Shown piece after piece: positions 8,353 through 17,187 of a DNA stretch of 64,000 nt. Each line of letters opens with the position of its first letter. Position 1 is the first letter of the stretch. Source of the DNA: Thermincola carboxydiphila (GTDB lineage: Bacteria; Bacillota; Thermincolia; Thermincolales; UBA2595); NCBI GenBank assembly GCA_016841725.1, contig JAENYP010000001.1, forward strand, positions 372,001 to 436,000, given 5' to 3'. The notes under the pieces were generated by a model. That model did no database searches. It was given only the letters and a program-made list of their open reading frames with translations, and was not told the origin of the DNA. The position numbers and the translations under genes were made by a program.

Positions 8353-11300
8353 CTAGATCACTTCCAGTTTTTCCAGCAGGCGCTTCAGCATTACAATCCC
8401 CTGGGCTCTGCTGGCTTTTTTATCCGGTGCAAAAGTATCTTCAGTTATACCGTTGATAATTCCTGCTGAACTGGCCTGGTCCACACCCTGTGCAGCCCAT
8501 GCTGAAATTTCACCGGCATCTGCAAAAGATACCGGGTTTTCTGCTTCCAACTCTCTGGCTGCAGAAAACTTGTATGCCCTTGCCATCATAACAGCCATCT
8601 GTTCCCTGGTGATGTTCGCATCCGGGGCAAAGCGGCTGTCACTTAAGCCGGCAACAATCCCTGCACTGTAAGCAGCCTCTACGTATCCCGCGTACCATGT
8701 ACCGGAAGCTACATCACGGAACCGCCCGCTGCTGTCCAGTTGTTCTAAACCGAGACTTCTGACCAGCAGTGCGGCAAACTCGGCTCTCGAGATGTCTGCT
8801 TCAGGAGCAAAACTATCCTCGTCCACCCCGTTGGCAATGTGTCTTGCAGCCATTATCTCTATGTCTGTTTTCGCCCAGTGACCGGCAATGTCTGCAAATG
8901 TCCTGTTATATTCCATAACCGCATATTTGCTGAAATGCTTGAGCACCACCGTAATTGTGCCATCTGCTTCATTAACCTTACCACCGACAAATTCCCATTT
9001 GCCTTTGGTTTCATTATAGTAGTACACGCCAAGTTTTTTAACATCAGCAACCTTGCCGGTGTCATATCTCAGGGTAACCGTGATGCCTTTTGACGGCTGT
9101 TGGCCGTCTTTGGCCGATATGTCAATTATCTCACTGCCGATCACGAGGTTATCATTTTCGTCATGAACCAGTTGGTCATAATCTTTATCTGATTCTTTAA
9201 TATTGGTCAAAACCAGGATAATTTTTTCGGCAAATGCCCCTGAAGGGATTTCAACAGTAACATCATCTCCCAGTTCCACAGAGGTTTGTTCATCAGGGTC
9301 TACCTGCTCTTCTACGGTATCGTCATTGGCAGCAGGGGCTACGCCGCCACCTCCGCCTCCGCCGGAACTGTATACGGTATAAGAAACAGTGTTTGACCCG
9401 GCACTATTGTTGCCGGCACCATCAAAAGCCTTTGCCGAAATTAGGAAGGTTCCGGTTGACCCCAGGTTTGCTGCTACACTGAAATTATAGACACTGCCTG
9501 TTACTGTACCTACTGTGGTCCCGGTTACAACGAGCACATTATCCTTATATATCTTAATTCCAAGATTCGGTTCATAGGCATATCCGGATACGGTAATACT
9601 GCTGCTGTAGCCGAAGGCACCGGACACCGGGCTGTTAATATATGGCTTTTCAGGTACAATAGTATCTGCCGTAAAGCTGTCACTGCCGCTCCCGGCATTA
9701 CCGGCCAGGTCTGTTCCATTTACGGTAATATTAATTGTTCCGTTTTCTATTGTAATCAGATAGGCAACCATCCACTCATTTGCTGCACTGGTAGGAGTTA
9801 TTGTTACTGTATTGCCGTCAATTGTCACCACAGGCGTACCCTGCAGGGCTTCATCGGCTGCAACAGTTACGGTCATATCTCCTGCCGGCGCCGGATCAGG
9901 AACTGCTGTCATCGTAAAGGTGGGATTAACCGTATCCTTTACCAGTGTTATGGCTGAACTTGCACTGCTCACATTCCCAGCAGTATCGGTTGCCGTTGCC
10001 GTAATACTCAGTGAACCTTCGACAAGGCCGCTCAGGTCCAGGGTCAGGGTCCATGTACCATCGCCTGCTGCGGTCGTGCTGTCAATCAGTTCACTGCTAT
10101 TATTGTACAGCTTTACTTGTGCTCCGGCTTCCGCAGTGCCGCTGAAGGTAAAGTTGCTCACATTGGCGCTGTTCACAAAACTATTCTCAATAAGCGCGGA
10201 AATAACCGGGGCTGCAGGTGGTGTACCGTCTGTTACGGTAACCAGGTATGCTGCACTTATATTGCCCTTAAAATCGGTTGCAGTGACTTTCAGAACTGTT
10301 CCCGGCTCCTGTTGGGCAACAGTAATACTGAAGTCCCCATTGGCTACCGCCGATGCCGAGGCAATAAAGCTGGAATCAGCATTATTATAAACAGTCACCG
10401 TACTGTTTGGCTCTGCAGTTCCCGTTATGGCCGTATCATTATCATCAATAGGGTTAACTAACGGCGCTCCCGGGGCTACAGTATCAGCCTCATATACCGC
10501 ACTATAGACATTAACCATTTTCTTCTTAAACGTTGTCCCGTCTAATGAAGGCAGGTAATCTCCCGTATTCATTAATATATCGTTTACCTCCCCAGGTGTC
10601 AGGTTGGGGTTCACACTCAGTACCAGTGCGGCGGCGCCTGCCACATGGGGCGCTGCCATGGAAGTACCGTCAAGGTACTCATATGCATCACTGTCAGGAG
10701 TGGCTTCCCAGTTGAACATCTGAGATGAATTGCCGTTGGGAATCAAGGTATCCCGGTCACTGCTGGGGCTCAATGAATAGGTGGTTCCATCTATAACATC
10801 GACAAAGTCGTTACTGGGAGAAAAATCGCTGAATACCTTTTCTTCCATATAAACAGTGAACAATGGGTCATCCTCAATACCATAGGCAATGTCCCTGCCT
10901 ATTAACAGCAGCCTGCCCCCATTTTCAAGAAAAAGATATAAATCGGAGAAATTTGCCGGTGAAACATTATAATTAGCACCACTAAACCAGATTACCGTTT
11001 TGCCGGTCATTGTTGCCAGATCCGGGGCCGAACCGGCAGCTAAAATGTCATGGGATGTAACATTATTATAAGATGCCAAGGCAGTTTGGTATATGGGAGC
11101 AAAGTCACTTTCTGCATTATCGTCATCATCAACCAAAAGAATCGGGGTATCAACAGTTGTATCAAGAAAACTCAGCGCTCGTTCCAGCACCGCAGTTCTT
11201 TGAGTCTCCAAACTTAATTCCTCCAAGCCAAATCCAAAATGAACCGCCTTGTAGTTAAAATTCAGGTCATTGATCTGCAAAGCGGCCCCCATTCTGGGAT

Positions 11301-12450
11301 ATACAGGCTTCAAGCTTAATATATCAACACCTGGTGCACCCACATCAACCTTTGTGGCGCCATAATTAGAGAAACTTGCTAATCCGCCCTGATTATCAAC
11401 AGCAGCAACAGCAATAATGTTAGCGCTGTCAAGTCCGGAGGGCGAATCCGCAGTTACATCATTATCTCTTCCTTCATTACCGGCAGCAGCAACAAAAACC
11501 TGACCTGAGCTGTTAATTGCATTCTGCAGTGCAAAGTCAATCTCGAGCGAGTCCACCGCCCTTCCCCACGAGTTATTGGACACTTTAACCCCCATATCTG
11601 CCGCATATTCAATAGCAGCAATCGCATCAGAGGTCGAACCCCCTTCCGGCCCGATAAACTTCAAAGGCATTATCTTCACATTTGGAGCTACCCCGGCAAC
11701 CCCGGTGCTGTTATTGGCCACAGCAGCTATGGTGCCGGCAACATGGGTACCGTGGTAGTCCTGGTCATTAGAATCAAAAACCGTATTGTCTCCATTATAA
11801 AAATCCCAGCCATTCACATCATCCACATACCCGTTACCGTCGTTGTCTATCCCGTCACCCGGTATTTCCCCGGGGTTGGTCCAGATATTGTCAGCTATAT
11901 CCGGGTGGTTAATATCCACTCCTGTGTCAATCACTGCCACAACAATCTCGGAATCTCCCGTGGTCAGATCCCAGGCCTCAGGGACATCCATGTCAATATC
12001 AACAACCCCGTAAGTATCTCCGACCTTTTGCCCTGTATTATGCAAGCCCCATAACTCCTCAAACCAGGGGTCATTTACATTTATCGCCCTGGGATAATAG
12101 AGGTAGTTAGGCTGGGCATAAAGGACATTCGGGTCTTCTTCCAACTGCCTGATAACATCTTCAACCCTGGAACCATCTGTTACTTTGACCAGTTCACTCC
12201 CAGTCAGGGAATGTTTTTTTACACTCCTGACCGCAGCCTGGGTTTTTAATGACCTGATGTTAACACTGTCTGTACCCGGCTTAAATTTCACTATTACCTC
12301 ATCGGCAGCGTAAGCCCGGCGGTCCCCAACAGAACCCTTTCCCGGTTTTGGTTTTTTCACATCAGCAGTAACCGCTGCTGCGGGAACCAAACTGATGACA
12401 AGTGCAATTATTGTCAACATGGAAATTAGTCTGCTTCTGCCTTTTATCAC
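8353..12450 (-). CDS. S-layer-anchored S8 family serine protease with an inserted domain
   Basis: 1365 residues, exported (signal peptide about 1-30). An inhibitor-I9-like propeptide (about 48-120) precedes the subtilase domain: Asp in VAVIDTGVD (175), His in DYHGTHVAG (233), Asn in AAAGNEG (325) and Ser in DGTSMAAPHVAG (597). Between Asn and Ser, where subtilases need only a short link, about 200 residues (382-590) are inserted, containing ILLVDDDD and TVIWFSGANYN, which resemble a Rossmann or GATase-like sheet. After the protease come about four Ig-like domains (655-1010), a Gly-rich linker, a ZU5-like segment and three SLH repeats (about 1185-1365; FADIAGHWA, FRDVASGTWYA, FADAGEISAWA) that bind cell-wall polymers. 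It is probably a surface protease; substrate unknown. Confidence 0.9.
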   Translation of the reverse strand: MIKGRSRLISMLTIIALVISLVPAAAVTADVKKPKPGKGSVGDRRAYAADEVIVKFKPGTDSVNIRSLKTQAAVRSVKKHSLTGSELVKVTDGSRVEDVIRQLEEDPNVLYAQPNYLYYPRAINVNDPWFEELWGLHNTGQKVGDTYGVVDIDMDVPEAWDLTTGDSEIVVAVIDTGVDINHPDIADNIWTNPGEIPGDGIDNDGNGYVDDVNGWDFYNGDNTVFDSNDQDYHGTHVAGTIAAVANNSTGVAGVAPNVKIMPLKFIGPEGGSTSDAIAAIEYAADMGVKVSNNSWGRAVDSLEIDFALQNAINSSGQVFVAAAGNEGRDNDVTADSPSGLDSANIIAVAAVDNQGGLASFSNYGATKVDVGAPGVDILSLKPVYPRMGAALQINDLNFNYKAVHFGFGLEELSLETQRTAVLERALSFLDTTVDTPILLVDDDDNAESDFAPIYQTALASYNNVTSHDILAAGSAPDLATMTGKTVIWFSGANYNVSPANFSDLYLFLENGGRLLLIGRDIAYGIEDDPLFTVYMEEKVFSDFSPSNDFVDVIDGTTYSLSPSSDRDTLIPNGNSSQMFNWEATPDSDAYEYLDGTSMAAPHVAGAAALVLSVNPNLTPGEVNDILMNTGDYLPSLDGTTFKKKMVNVYSAVYEADTVAPGAPLVNPIDDNDTAITGTAEPNSTVTVYNNADSSFIASASAVANGDFSITVAQQEPGTVLKVTATDFKGNISAAYLVTVTDGTPPAAPVISALIENSFVNSANVSNFTFSGTAEAGAQVKLYNNSSELIDSTTAAGDGTWTLTLDLSGLVEGSLSITATATDTAGNVSSASSAITLVKDTVNPTFTMTAVPDPAPAGDMTVTVAADEALQGTPVVTIDGNTVTITPTSAANEWMVAYLITIENGTINITVNGTDLAGNAGSGSDSFTADTIVPEKPYINSPVSGAFGYSSSITVSGYAYEPNLGIKIYKDNVLVVTGTTVGTVTGSVYNFSVAANLGSTGTFLISAKAFDGAGNNSAGSNTVSYTVYSSGGGGGGGVAPAANDDTVEEQVDPDEQTSVELGDDVTVEIPSGAFAEKIILVLTNIKESDKDYDQLVHDENDNLVIGSEIIDISAKDGQQPSKGITVTLRYDTGKVADVKKLGVYYYNETKGKWEFVGGKVNEADGTITVVLKHFSKYAVMEYNRTFADIAGHWAKTDIEIMAARHIANGVDEDSFAPEADISRAEFAALLVRSLGLEQLDSSGRFRDVASGTWYAGYVEAAYSAGIVAGLSDSRFAPDANITREQMAVMMARAYKFSAARELEAENPVSFADAGEISAWAAQGVDQASSAGIINGITEDTFAPDKKASRAQGIVMLKRLLEKLEVI

Positions 12451-12552
12451 AATACCCTCTCCAATCTGTCATCATACTTCTCAAGAAAGCCAAAAAAAAA
12501 ACACCCTCAGATGTTTTAAATTTCGATATATTTCCGGTTTTTCCTGCAAAAT

Positions 12553-12640
12553 CCATGTCAATTTTTCTTTTTTCAACTATACAGTTCTTCTTTTTTCAAG
12601 TGTCCAATTCTTCTTTTAAAGCTTCCAATACTTCTTTTGT
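12553..12640. repeat. Degenerate 22-bp tandem repeat across the hda stop codon
   Basis: Three to four units of 22-23 bases, each ending in TTCTTCTTTT-like sequence on the plus strand (12574-12596, 12597-12618, 12619-12640; a weaker one before). The hda stop codon is at 12616-12618, so the last coding unit has been copied past the stop. The rest of the gap up to 12450 holds only AT-rich DNA and the upstream region of the subtilase. Confidence 0.6.
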
Positions 12641-13662
12641 ATTTTTATGGCCTCATCAATGGGTATTCTCATCACAGGCTTCTCAAAGCGGCGTTCCGCC
12701 CCCCCCGGTTCGGCGGCCTCCACCCCATATTCACCAAAAACGTTTACAACTGCTGAGACCGCATGGCCCACTACATCCAGGTTATACCCTCCCTCGAGGG
12801 CAGCCACGATTCTGCCGCCACACTCCGCTTCAGCTATTCGCTTAACAATTTCTGCCATTTGAGCATACCCGCGGCAGGTCATTTCCAGACCCGCCAGGGG
12901 GTCTGCATAATGGGCATCAAAACCTGCCGAAACCATGACCAGCTGTGGCTTAAACTGCCGGGCCACCGGTTCCAGAATCTGGGTAAAAGCAATATACTGA
13001 CCGCTGTCACCTGTCCACCTGTTCAGGGGCACATTTATCGTATAGCCTTCCCCGGCCCCGGAACCTGTTTCTGAGGCAAATCCCGTGTTGGGGAATATCC
13101 CCTGCTGGTGGGTGGAAAAATAAAGGACAGCCGGGTCGCTGTAAAAGGCCTCAGCTGTACCGTTGCCGTGGTGGACATCCCAGTCCACAATAAGAATTCG
13201 TTCTATGCCATGTGTATTCATGGCATGCATGGCCCCGATGACAACATTATTGAACAGGCAGAAACCCATTGACCTGTCAGCCTTGGCATGATGCCCCGGA
13301 GGGCGCACCAGGGCAAAAGCCGAATCAACCGCGCCCCCAATAACACTGTCAACAGCAGTAATAACGCCTCCGGCAGCCATTAGTGCCGCTTCGCAGGAAT
13401 TTGATGAAACAACTGTGTCGGGGTCCAGATACCCCCCACCCTGCCGGGCAAAAGCAGCCACCTTCTCTATATATGCAGGTCCGTGAAACATGGCTGCCTG
13501 ATCAACAGATGCCGTTTGAGGCCCGATTTCAACCATTTTATCCCTTATTCCGTAATCATCAAGGGCTTCCAGGATGTATTCCAGTCTGCGGAAATTTTCC
13601 GGGTGTGAGCCGGTATCGTGTTCCAGGTAAATGGGGTCATAAACCAGTCCCATTTTTCTCAT
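12616..13662 (-). CDS. Histone-deacetylase family protein (AcuC-like)
   Basis: 348 residues with the full zinc-dependent deacetylase core: RPPGHHA near residue 129, VDWDVHHGNGT near 164 (zinc Asp and His), YFSTHQ near 188, SAGFDAHYADPL near 250 and ALEGGYNL near 293. Bacterial members include AcuC, which removes acetyl groups from acetyl-CoA synthetase, and acetylpolyamine amidohydrolases; which applies is not decided by sequence. The start is ATG 13662, seven bases after AAAGGTGA. It lies downstream of rpe with only seven bases between, so it may be the tail of the rsgA-rpe operon. Confidence 0.88.
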   Translation of the reverse strand: MRKMGLVYDPIYLEHDTGSHPENFRRLEYILEALDDYGIRDKMVEIGPQTASVDQAAMFHGPAYIEKVAAFARQGGGYLDPDTVVSSNSCEAALMAAGGVITAVDSVIGGAVDSAFALVRPPGHHAKADRSMGFCLFNNVVIGAMHAMNTHGIERILIVDWDVHHGNGTAEAFYSDPAVLYFSTHQQGIFPNTGFASETGSGAGEGYTINVPLNRWTGDSGQYIAFTQILEPVARQFKPQLVMVSAGFDAHYADPLAGLEMTCRGYAQMAEIVKRIAEAECGGRIVAALEGGYNLDVVGHAVSAVVNVFGEYGVEAAEPGGAERRFEKPVMRIPIDEAIKIQKKYWKL

Positions 13663-13669
13663 AGACAAA

Positions 13670-14329
13670 TCACCTTTTCCCGGCAGCCGTTCTCAGGTCC
13701 CTTACCGCTCCGGCAATGTCACCCGCGCCGAAAACCGCCGAACCGGCAACCAGTACATTGGCCCCGGCCTTTACTATCTCCCCGGCATTCCCCGGGACAA
13801 CACCGCCGTCAACCTGAATTTCCGTGTTCAGACCAAGCCCTGTTATCCGGTCACGCAAAGCCGTTATTTTGGGCAGCGCCGCAGAAATAAATTTCTGCCC
13901 GCCAAACCCCGGGTTCACTGTCATCAGGAGGACCATGTCCAGCTCTTCCAGCACATATTCCAGCATATTCAGCGGTGTGGCCGGATTCAGCGCCACTGCT
14001 GCCCTGATGCCATATGATTTAATATTCTGTATCGACCGGTGCAGGTGGGGACAGGTTTCTGCATGCACACTGATCAGGTCAGCCCCTGCTTTTACAAATT
14101 GTTCGATATACCGGTCAGGCTCCTCAATCATCAGATGGACATCAAACACGAGTCCGCTTTTTGGTCTCAGGGCTTCGACCACCAGTGGGCCGATGGTTAT
14201 ATTAGGCACAAAATGCCCATCCATCACATCAATGTGTAAATAATCTACTCCTGCCTCTTCCACCAGCCTCACCTGGTCAGCAAGACAGGCAAAATCTGCA
14301 GACAGGATTGAAGGCGCCAGTTTCACCAT
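13670..14329 (-). CDS. rpe: Ribulose-phosphate 3-epimerase
   Basis: 219 residues, a TIM-barrel enzyme interconverting ribulose-5-P and xylulose-5-P in the pentose phosphate pathway. Visible signatures are LAPSILSADF near residue 3, HIDVMDGHFVPN near 34, the metal ligand His in DVHLMIEEPD near 67, TVNPGFGGQKF near 140 and QVDGGV near 174. ATG at 14329 is chosen because the family begins MVKLAPS and AAGGGGAG precedes it. It follows rsgA by 76 bases that contain a tandem repeat; rsgA-rpe linkage is common in Firmicutes. Confidence 0.96.
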   Translation of the reverse strand: MVKLAPSILSADFACLADQVRLVEEAGVDYLHIDVMDGHFVPNITIGPLVVEALRPKSGLVFDVHLMIEEPDRYIEQFVKAGADLISVHAETCPHLHRSIQNIKSYGIRAAVALNPATPLNMLEYVLEELDMVLLMTVNPGFGGQKFISAALPKITALRDRITGLGLNTEIQVDGGVVPGNAGEIVKAGANVLVAGSAVFGAGDIAGAVRDLRTAAGKR

Positions 14330-14373
14330 TCCCAAATCTCCCCTTCCATATAAGTTGTCTCTGCCTGTATGTT

Positions 14374-14412
14374 CTGCATCTAATATCTGCATCTAATAGC
14401 TTTATCTAATAT
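14374..14412. repeat. 13-bp tandem repeat (3 copies) across the rsgA stop codon
   Basis: Plus-strand units at 14374-14386, 14387-14399 and 14400-14412 share CT-(G/T)(C/T)-ATCTAATA. The rsgA stop (14406-14408) lies in the third unit, so the final Arg-Tyr-stop coding DNA was duplicated twice downstream. Confidence 0.85.
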
Positions 14413-15281
14413 CTTTTTTCCCGTGAGTCCAACTCCTCCAGGAAAATCAGGTAATGTTGATATCTCTCAGGACTTATTTTGCCCTGGTGTAAGGCCTCTT
14501 TCACGGCACAGTCCGGCTCAGCCCTGTGGAGGCAGCCGTTAAACCTGCAATGTTCAATATATGGCAGGAATTCAGGGAACATTTCACCCAGGTTTTTACT
14601 GTCCATCTCAGGCATGTATAAGCTGCTAAACCCCGGACTGTCCACAACCAGTGACTCCGGTTCCAGTTCCAGCAGTTCGGCATAGCGCGTAGTATGCCGC
14701 CCGCGGCCGATTTTCCTGCTTACCTGGCCGGTTTTCAGCCCAAAGCCGGGGTAAACCGCATTTAACAATGAAGATTTGCCGGCCCCTGACGGCCCGGCAA
14801 AAACTGTCAGATGTCCTTTTAGGCAGTTCCTTAATTCTGCAATCCCCGCTTCTGCCTTCGTACTGGTTGGCAGTACTTTATATCCGGCATCAATATATAT
14901 CCTTATGAGTGAATCAACAACCGCCTTATCAACAAGGTCTGTTTTATTAAAACAAATTATTGGCAAGAGTCCGGCGGCTTCAGCCTGAACCAGCAAGCGG
15001 TCCAGCAAATCAGTCTGGGGGTCTGGGTCAGCACAGGCCAATACTATTACCACCTGATCAACATTGGCCACCTGGGGCCTGTCCAACACAGTACTCCGGG
15101 GCAGGATTTCTTCAATCACCCCGGTTTTTTCGCCCCCTTCCCGGACCTTAACCCGGTCTCCGGGAAGCACAGTTTGCTTTAACAGCCTGAACTTGCCCCT
15201 TAAGCGGCATTCCCAGACCTCTTTGTCGATTTCAACATAGTAAAACCCGCTATACGCCCTGATTACAGTGCCCTGCTGCAT
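14406..15281 (-). CDS. rsgA: Ribosome small subunit-dependent GTPase A
   Basis: 291 residues, circularly permuted GTPase that checks late 30S ribosome assembly. An N-terminal OB fold (about 1-70) precedes the G domain, whose motifs come in the permuted order: NKTD near 113, GPSGAGKSSLLN near 164 (G1), GRGRHTT near 192 and DSPGF near 214 (G3). The C-terminal zinc site is C-X6-H-X5-C like, with HCRFNGCLHRAEPDC near 248. ATG 15281 follows AGGAGG. It sits 12 bases after the PASTA kinase gene; RsgA homologues are known substrates of such kinases. Confidence 0.95.
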   Translation of the reverse strand: MQQGTVIRAYSGFYYVEIDKEVWECRLRGKFRLLKQTVLPGDRVKVREGGEKTGVIEEILPRSTVLDRPQVANVDQVVIVLACADPDPQTDLLDRLLVQAEAAGLLPIICFNKTDLVDKAVVDSLIRIYIDAGYKVLPTSTKAEAGIAELRNCLKGHLTVFAGPSGAGKSSLLNAVYPGFGLKTGQVSRKIGRGRHTTRYAELLELEPESLVVDSPGFSSLYMPEMDSKNLGEMFPEFLPYIEHCRFNGCLHRAEPDCAVKEALHQGKISPERYQHYLIFLEELDSREKRY

Positions 15282-15293
15282 AAAGTCCTCCTT

Positions 15294-17177
15294 CTAATTT
15301 ACCGGAAGTTCCTCGTATGGCGCCTGGAAATCATCAATAAATACCTTGATAGTGCCTCTCTCGTAATAAGCCACCAGCTGGGAAAACGGTTCCCCGGAGT
15401 TATATTCTACAGGTCCATAAGCCACCCGTTCACCCACCACATCTGAAACAACAATTTTCAGTTGGTGAGTTAAGCCGTCAGTTGGCATTGCTCCTTCAAC
15501 CCGGACTGTCTTTTCCTTGGGTCCCGGTCCCGTACTTAATACTATTTTCACGGCATCGCCCTCCTGGACTTCTGTCCCGGGCAGAGGGTCCTGTCTGACA
15601 ACATATCCAGATATAAATTCCCTGCTTTCCTCCTGGGTAATATCAGAACTCAGGTTTAACTCTGCCTCTGCAAGCTTAGCCCTGGCATCCTTCAGAGAAA
15701 TACCGGTAATATCAGGAACTGCAACAGGTCTTGGTTCAGGCCCTTTGCTGATCACCAGCTTGACAGAACTTCCCTCCCTGGCTTCGGTGTCTCCGGCCGG
15801 GGTCTGTTCAATGACTGTCCCTGCTTCCGCCTCATCATCAAATTCCTCGGAAGAAGTGACTTCAAAACCGGCATTGGTCAACTCTATCTCAGCTGCAGTC
15901 TTTTCTTTACGAACAACATTAGGTACTGTTAAAAATTCAGCGCCCTTACTGACAATCAATTCCACTATGGTCTCTTCTTTAACCTTTGTTTCTGCCGGTG
16001 GGTTCTGACTGATAACATAGCCAGACTCCACTTCAGGGTCAAATTCCATCCTGGTTTTAGGGGTTAGGTTAAGGGCATCCAGTTTTTCTCCCGCCTCTTC
16101 ATAAGGAATGTTTTCCACATCAGGCACCACCACTTCAGGTACATTAATGAAGTCACTGACCCAGATGTATCCTACCCCTGCCAGCAGGCCCAGCAGAGCG
16201 ACAACCAGTATGGTGGCGAAAGGACGTACCCTTTTCTTCTTTTTCCGGCGGAAATTCTTGGCTTCATCATCCTTTTTGTCACCGGTGATGACCACCGGTC
16301 CGCTCATAACCCTGGTGGCGAATTCATCGGCATCCATCACCCTGGTTTCTCCGCCGGTTTCTCCGCTGATAATTCTCTTCAGGTCCCTGGCCATATCACC
16401 GGCGTTCAGGTAACGCATGGTAATATCTTTGTTCATGGCCTTCAGAATTATCCGTTCCAGTTCAGGTGTGATATCGGGGTTCAGCCTGCCCGGAGGCAAA
16501 GGTTCGGACTTAATGTGCTTCAGGGCAACTGCTATCGGGGTCTCCCCTTCAAAAGGAACCTTCCCGGTAAGCATTTCATACAGGACCACTCCAACAGAAT
16601 AAATGTCTGATTTGGCTCCTGTTGTTTCTCCCTTGGCCTGCTCGGGAGAAAAGTAATGGACTGACCCCACTATCGTTGAAGAATCGGTCACAGTTACCGA
16701 ACTCATCATCTGTGCTATCCCGAAGTCAGTAACCTTTACCCTGCCATTATCCATAACCAGGATATTGTGTGGCTTCACATCCCGGTGCACAATACCGTTT
16801 TCATGGGCATCCTGCAGGCCGTCACAGATCTGCCTGGTTATGTCTACTGCCTGGTCTACGGACAGCTTCCCCTGCTCCCTGATGATTTCCTTCAGATTAC
16901 GGCCCTCGATATATTCCATTACTATATAGTGAGTATCACCTTCCTGGCCGACATCATAAACACTCACAATATTGGGGTGAGATAGTTTGGCTACAGCCTG
17001 GGCCTCCCTGCGAAACCGGGAGACAAACTCCTCATCACTGGTGAATTCAGAACGCAATACCTTAACTGTTACCCGGCGGTTTAATAAAGTGTCCCGCGCT
17101 TTGTAAACCACCGCCATTCCCCCGCCGCCGAGACGGGACACTATTTCATACCTCTTGCCCAGTAAATTTCCAATCAC
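15294..17177 (-). CDS. prkC: PASTA-domain Ser/Thr protein kinase
   Basis: 627 residues. The cytoplasmic kinase (about 5-270) has the glycine loop GGGGMAVVYK, the lysine in TVKVL, HRDVKPHN and TDFGIAQM. A basic linker and one transmembrane helix (about 325-347) lead to three PASTA domains (about 355-560; VPDVENIPYEEA, VPNVVRKEKTAA, VPDITGISLKDA) that sense muropeptides or lipid II outside, then a further 75 residues. I chose GTG 17177 because GAGGTGAG directly precedes it; the earlier GTG at 17184-17186 is inside that site. Cotranscribed with the PBP, FtsW/RodA-type protein, PP2C phosphatase and FHA proteins, as at the actinobacterial pknB locus. Confidence 0.95.
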   Translation of the reverse strand: MIGNLLGKRYEIVSRLGGGGMAVVYKARDTLLNRRVTVKVLRSEFTSDEEFVSRFRREAQAVAKLSHPNIVSVYDVGQEGDTHYIVMEYIEGRNLKEIIREQGKLSVDQAVDITRQICDGLQDAHENGIVHRDVKPHNILVMDNGRVKVTDFGIAQMMSSVTVTDSSTIVGSVHYFSPEQAKGETTGAKSDIYSVGVVLYEMLTGKVPFEGETPIAVALKHIKSEPLPPGRLNPDITPELERIILKAMNKDITMRYLNAGDMARDLKRIISGETGGETRVMDADEFATRVMSGPVVITGDKKDDEAKNFRRKKKKRVRPFATILVVALLGLLAGVGYIWVSDFINVPEVVVPDVENIPYEEAGEKLDALNLTPKTRMEFDPEVESGYVISQNPPAETKVKEETIVELIVSKGAEFLTVPNVVRKEKTAAEIELTNAGFEVTSSEEFDDEAEAGTVIEQTPAGDTEAREGSSVKLVISKGPEPRPVAVPDITGISLKDARAKLAEAELNLSSDITQEESREFISGYVVRQDPLPGTEVQEGDAVKIVLSTGPGPKEKTVRVEGAMPTDGLTHQLKIVVSDVVGERVAYGPVEYNSGEPFSQLVAYYERGTIKVFIDDFQAPYEELPVN

Positions 17178-17187
17178 GGCTCTCACC

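Noticed and set aside
9812-10390. 192-codon plus-strand frame opposite the Ig-like repeats of the subtilase
   Set aside because: It is an antisense shadow of a repetitive Thr/Val-rich coding region, with no ribosome binding site and low-complexity translation.
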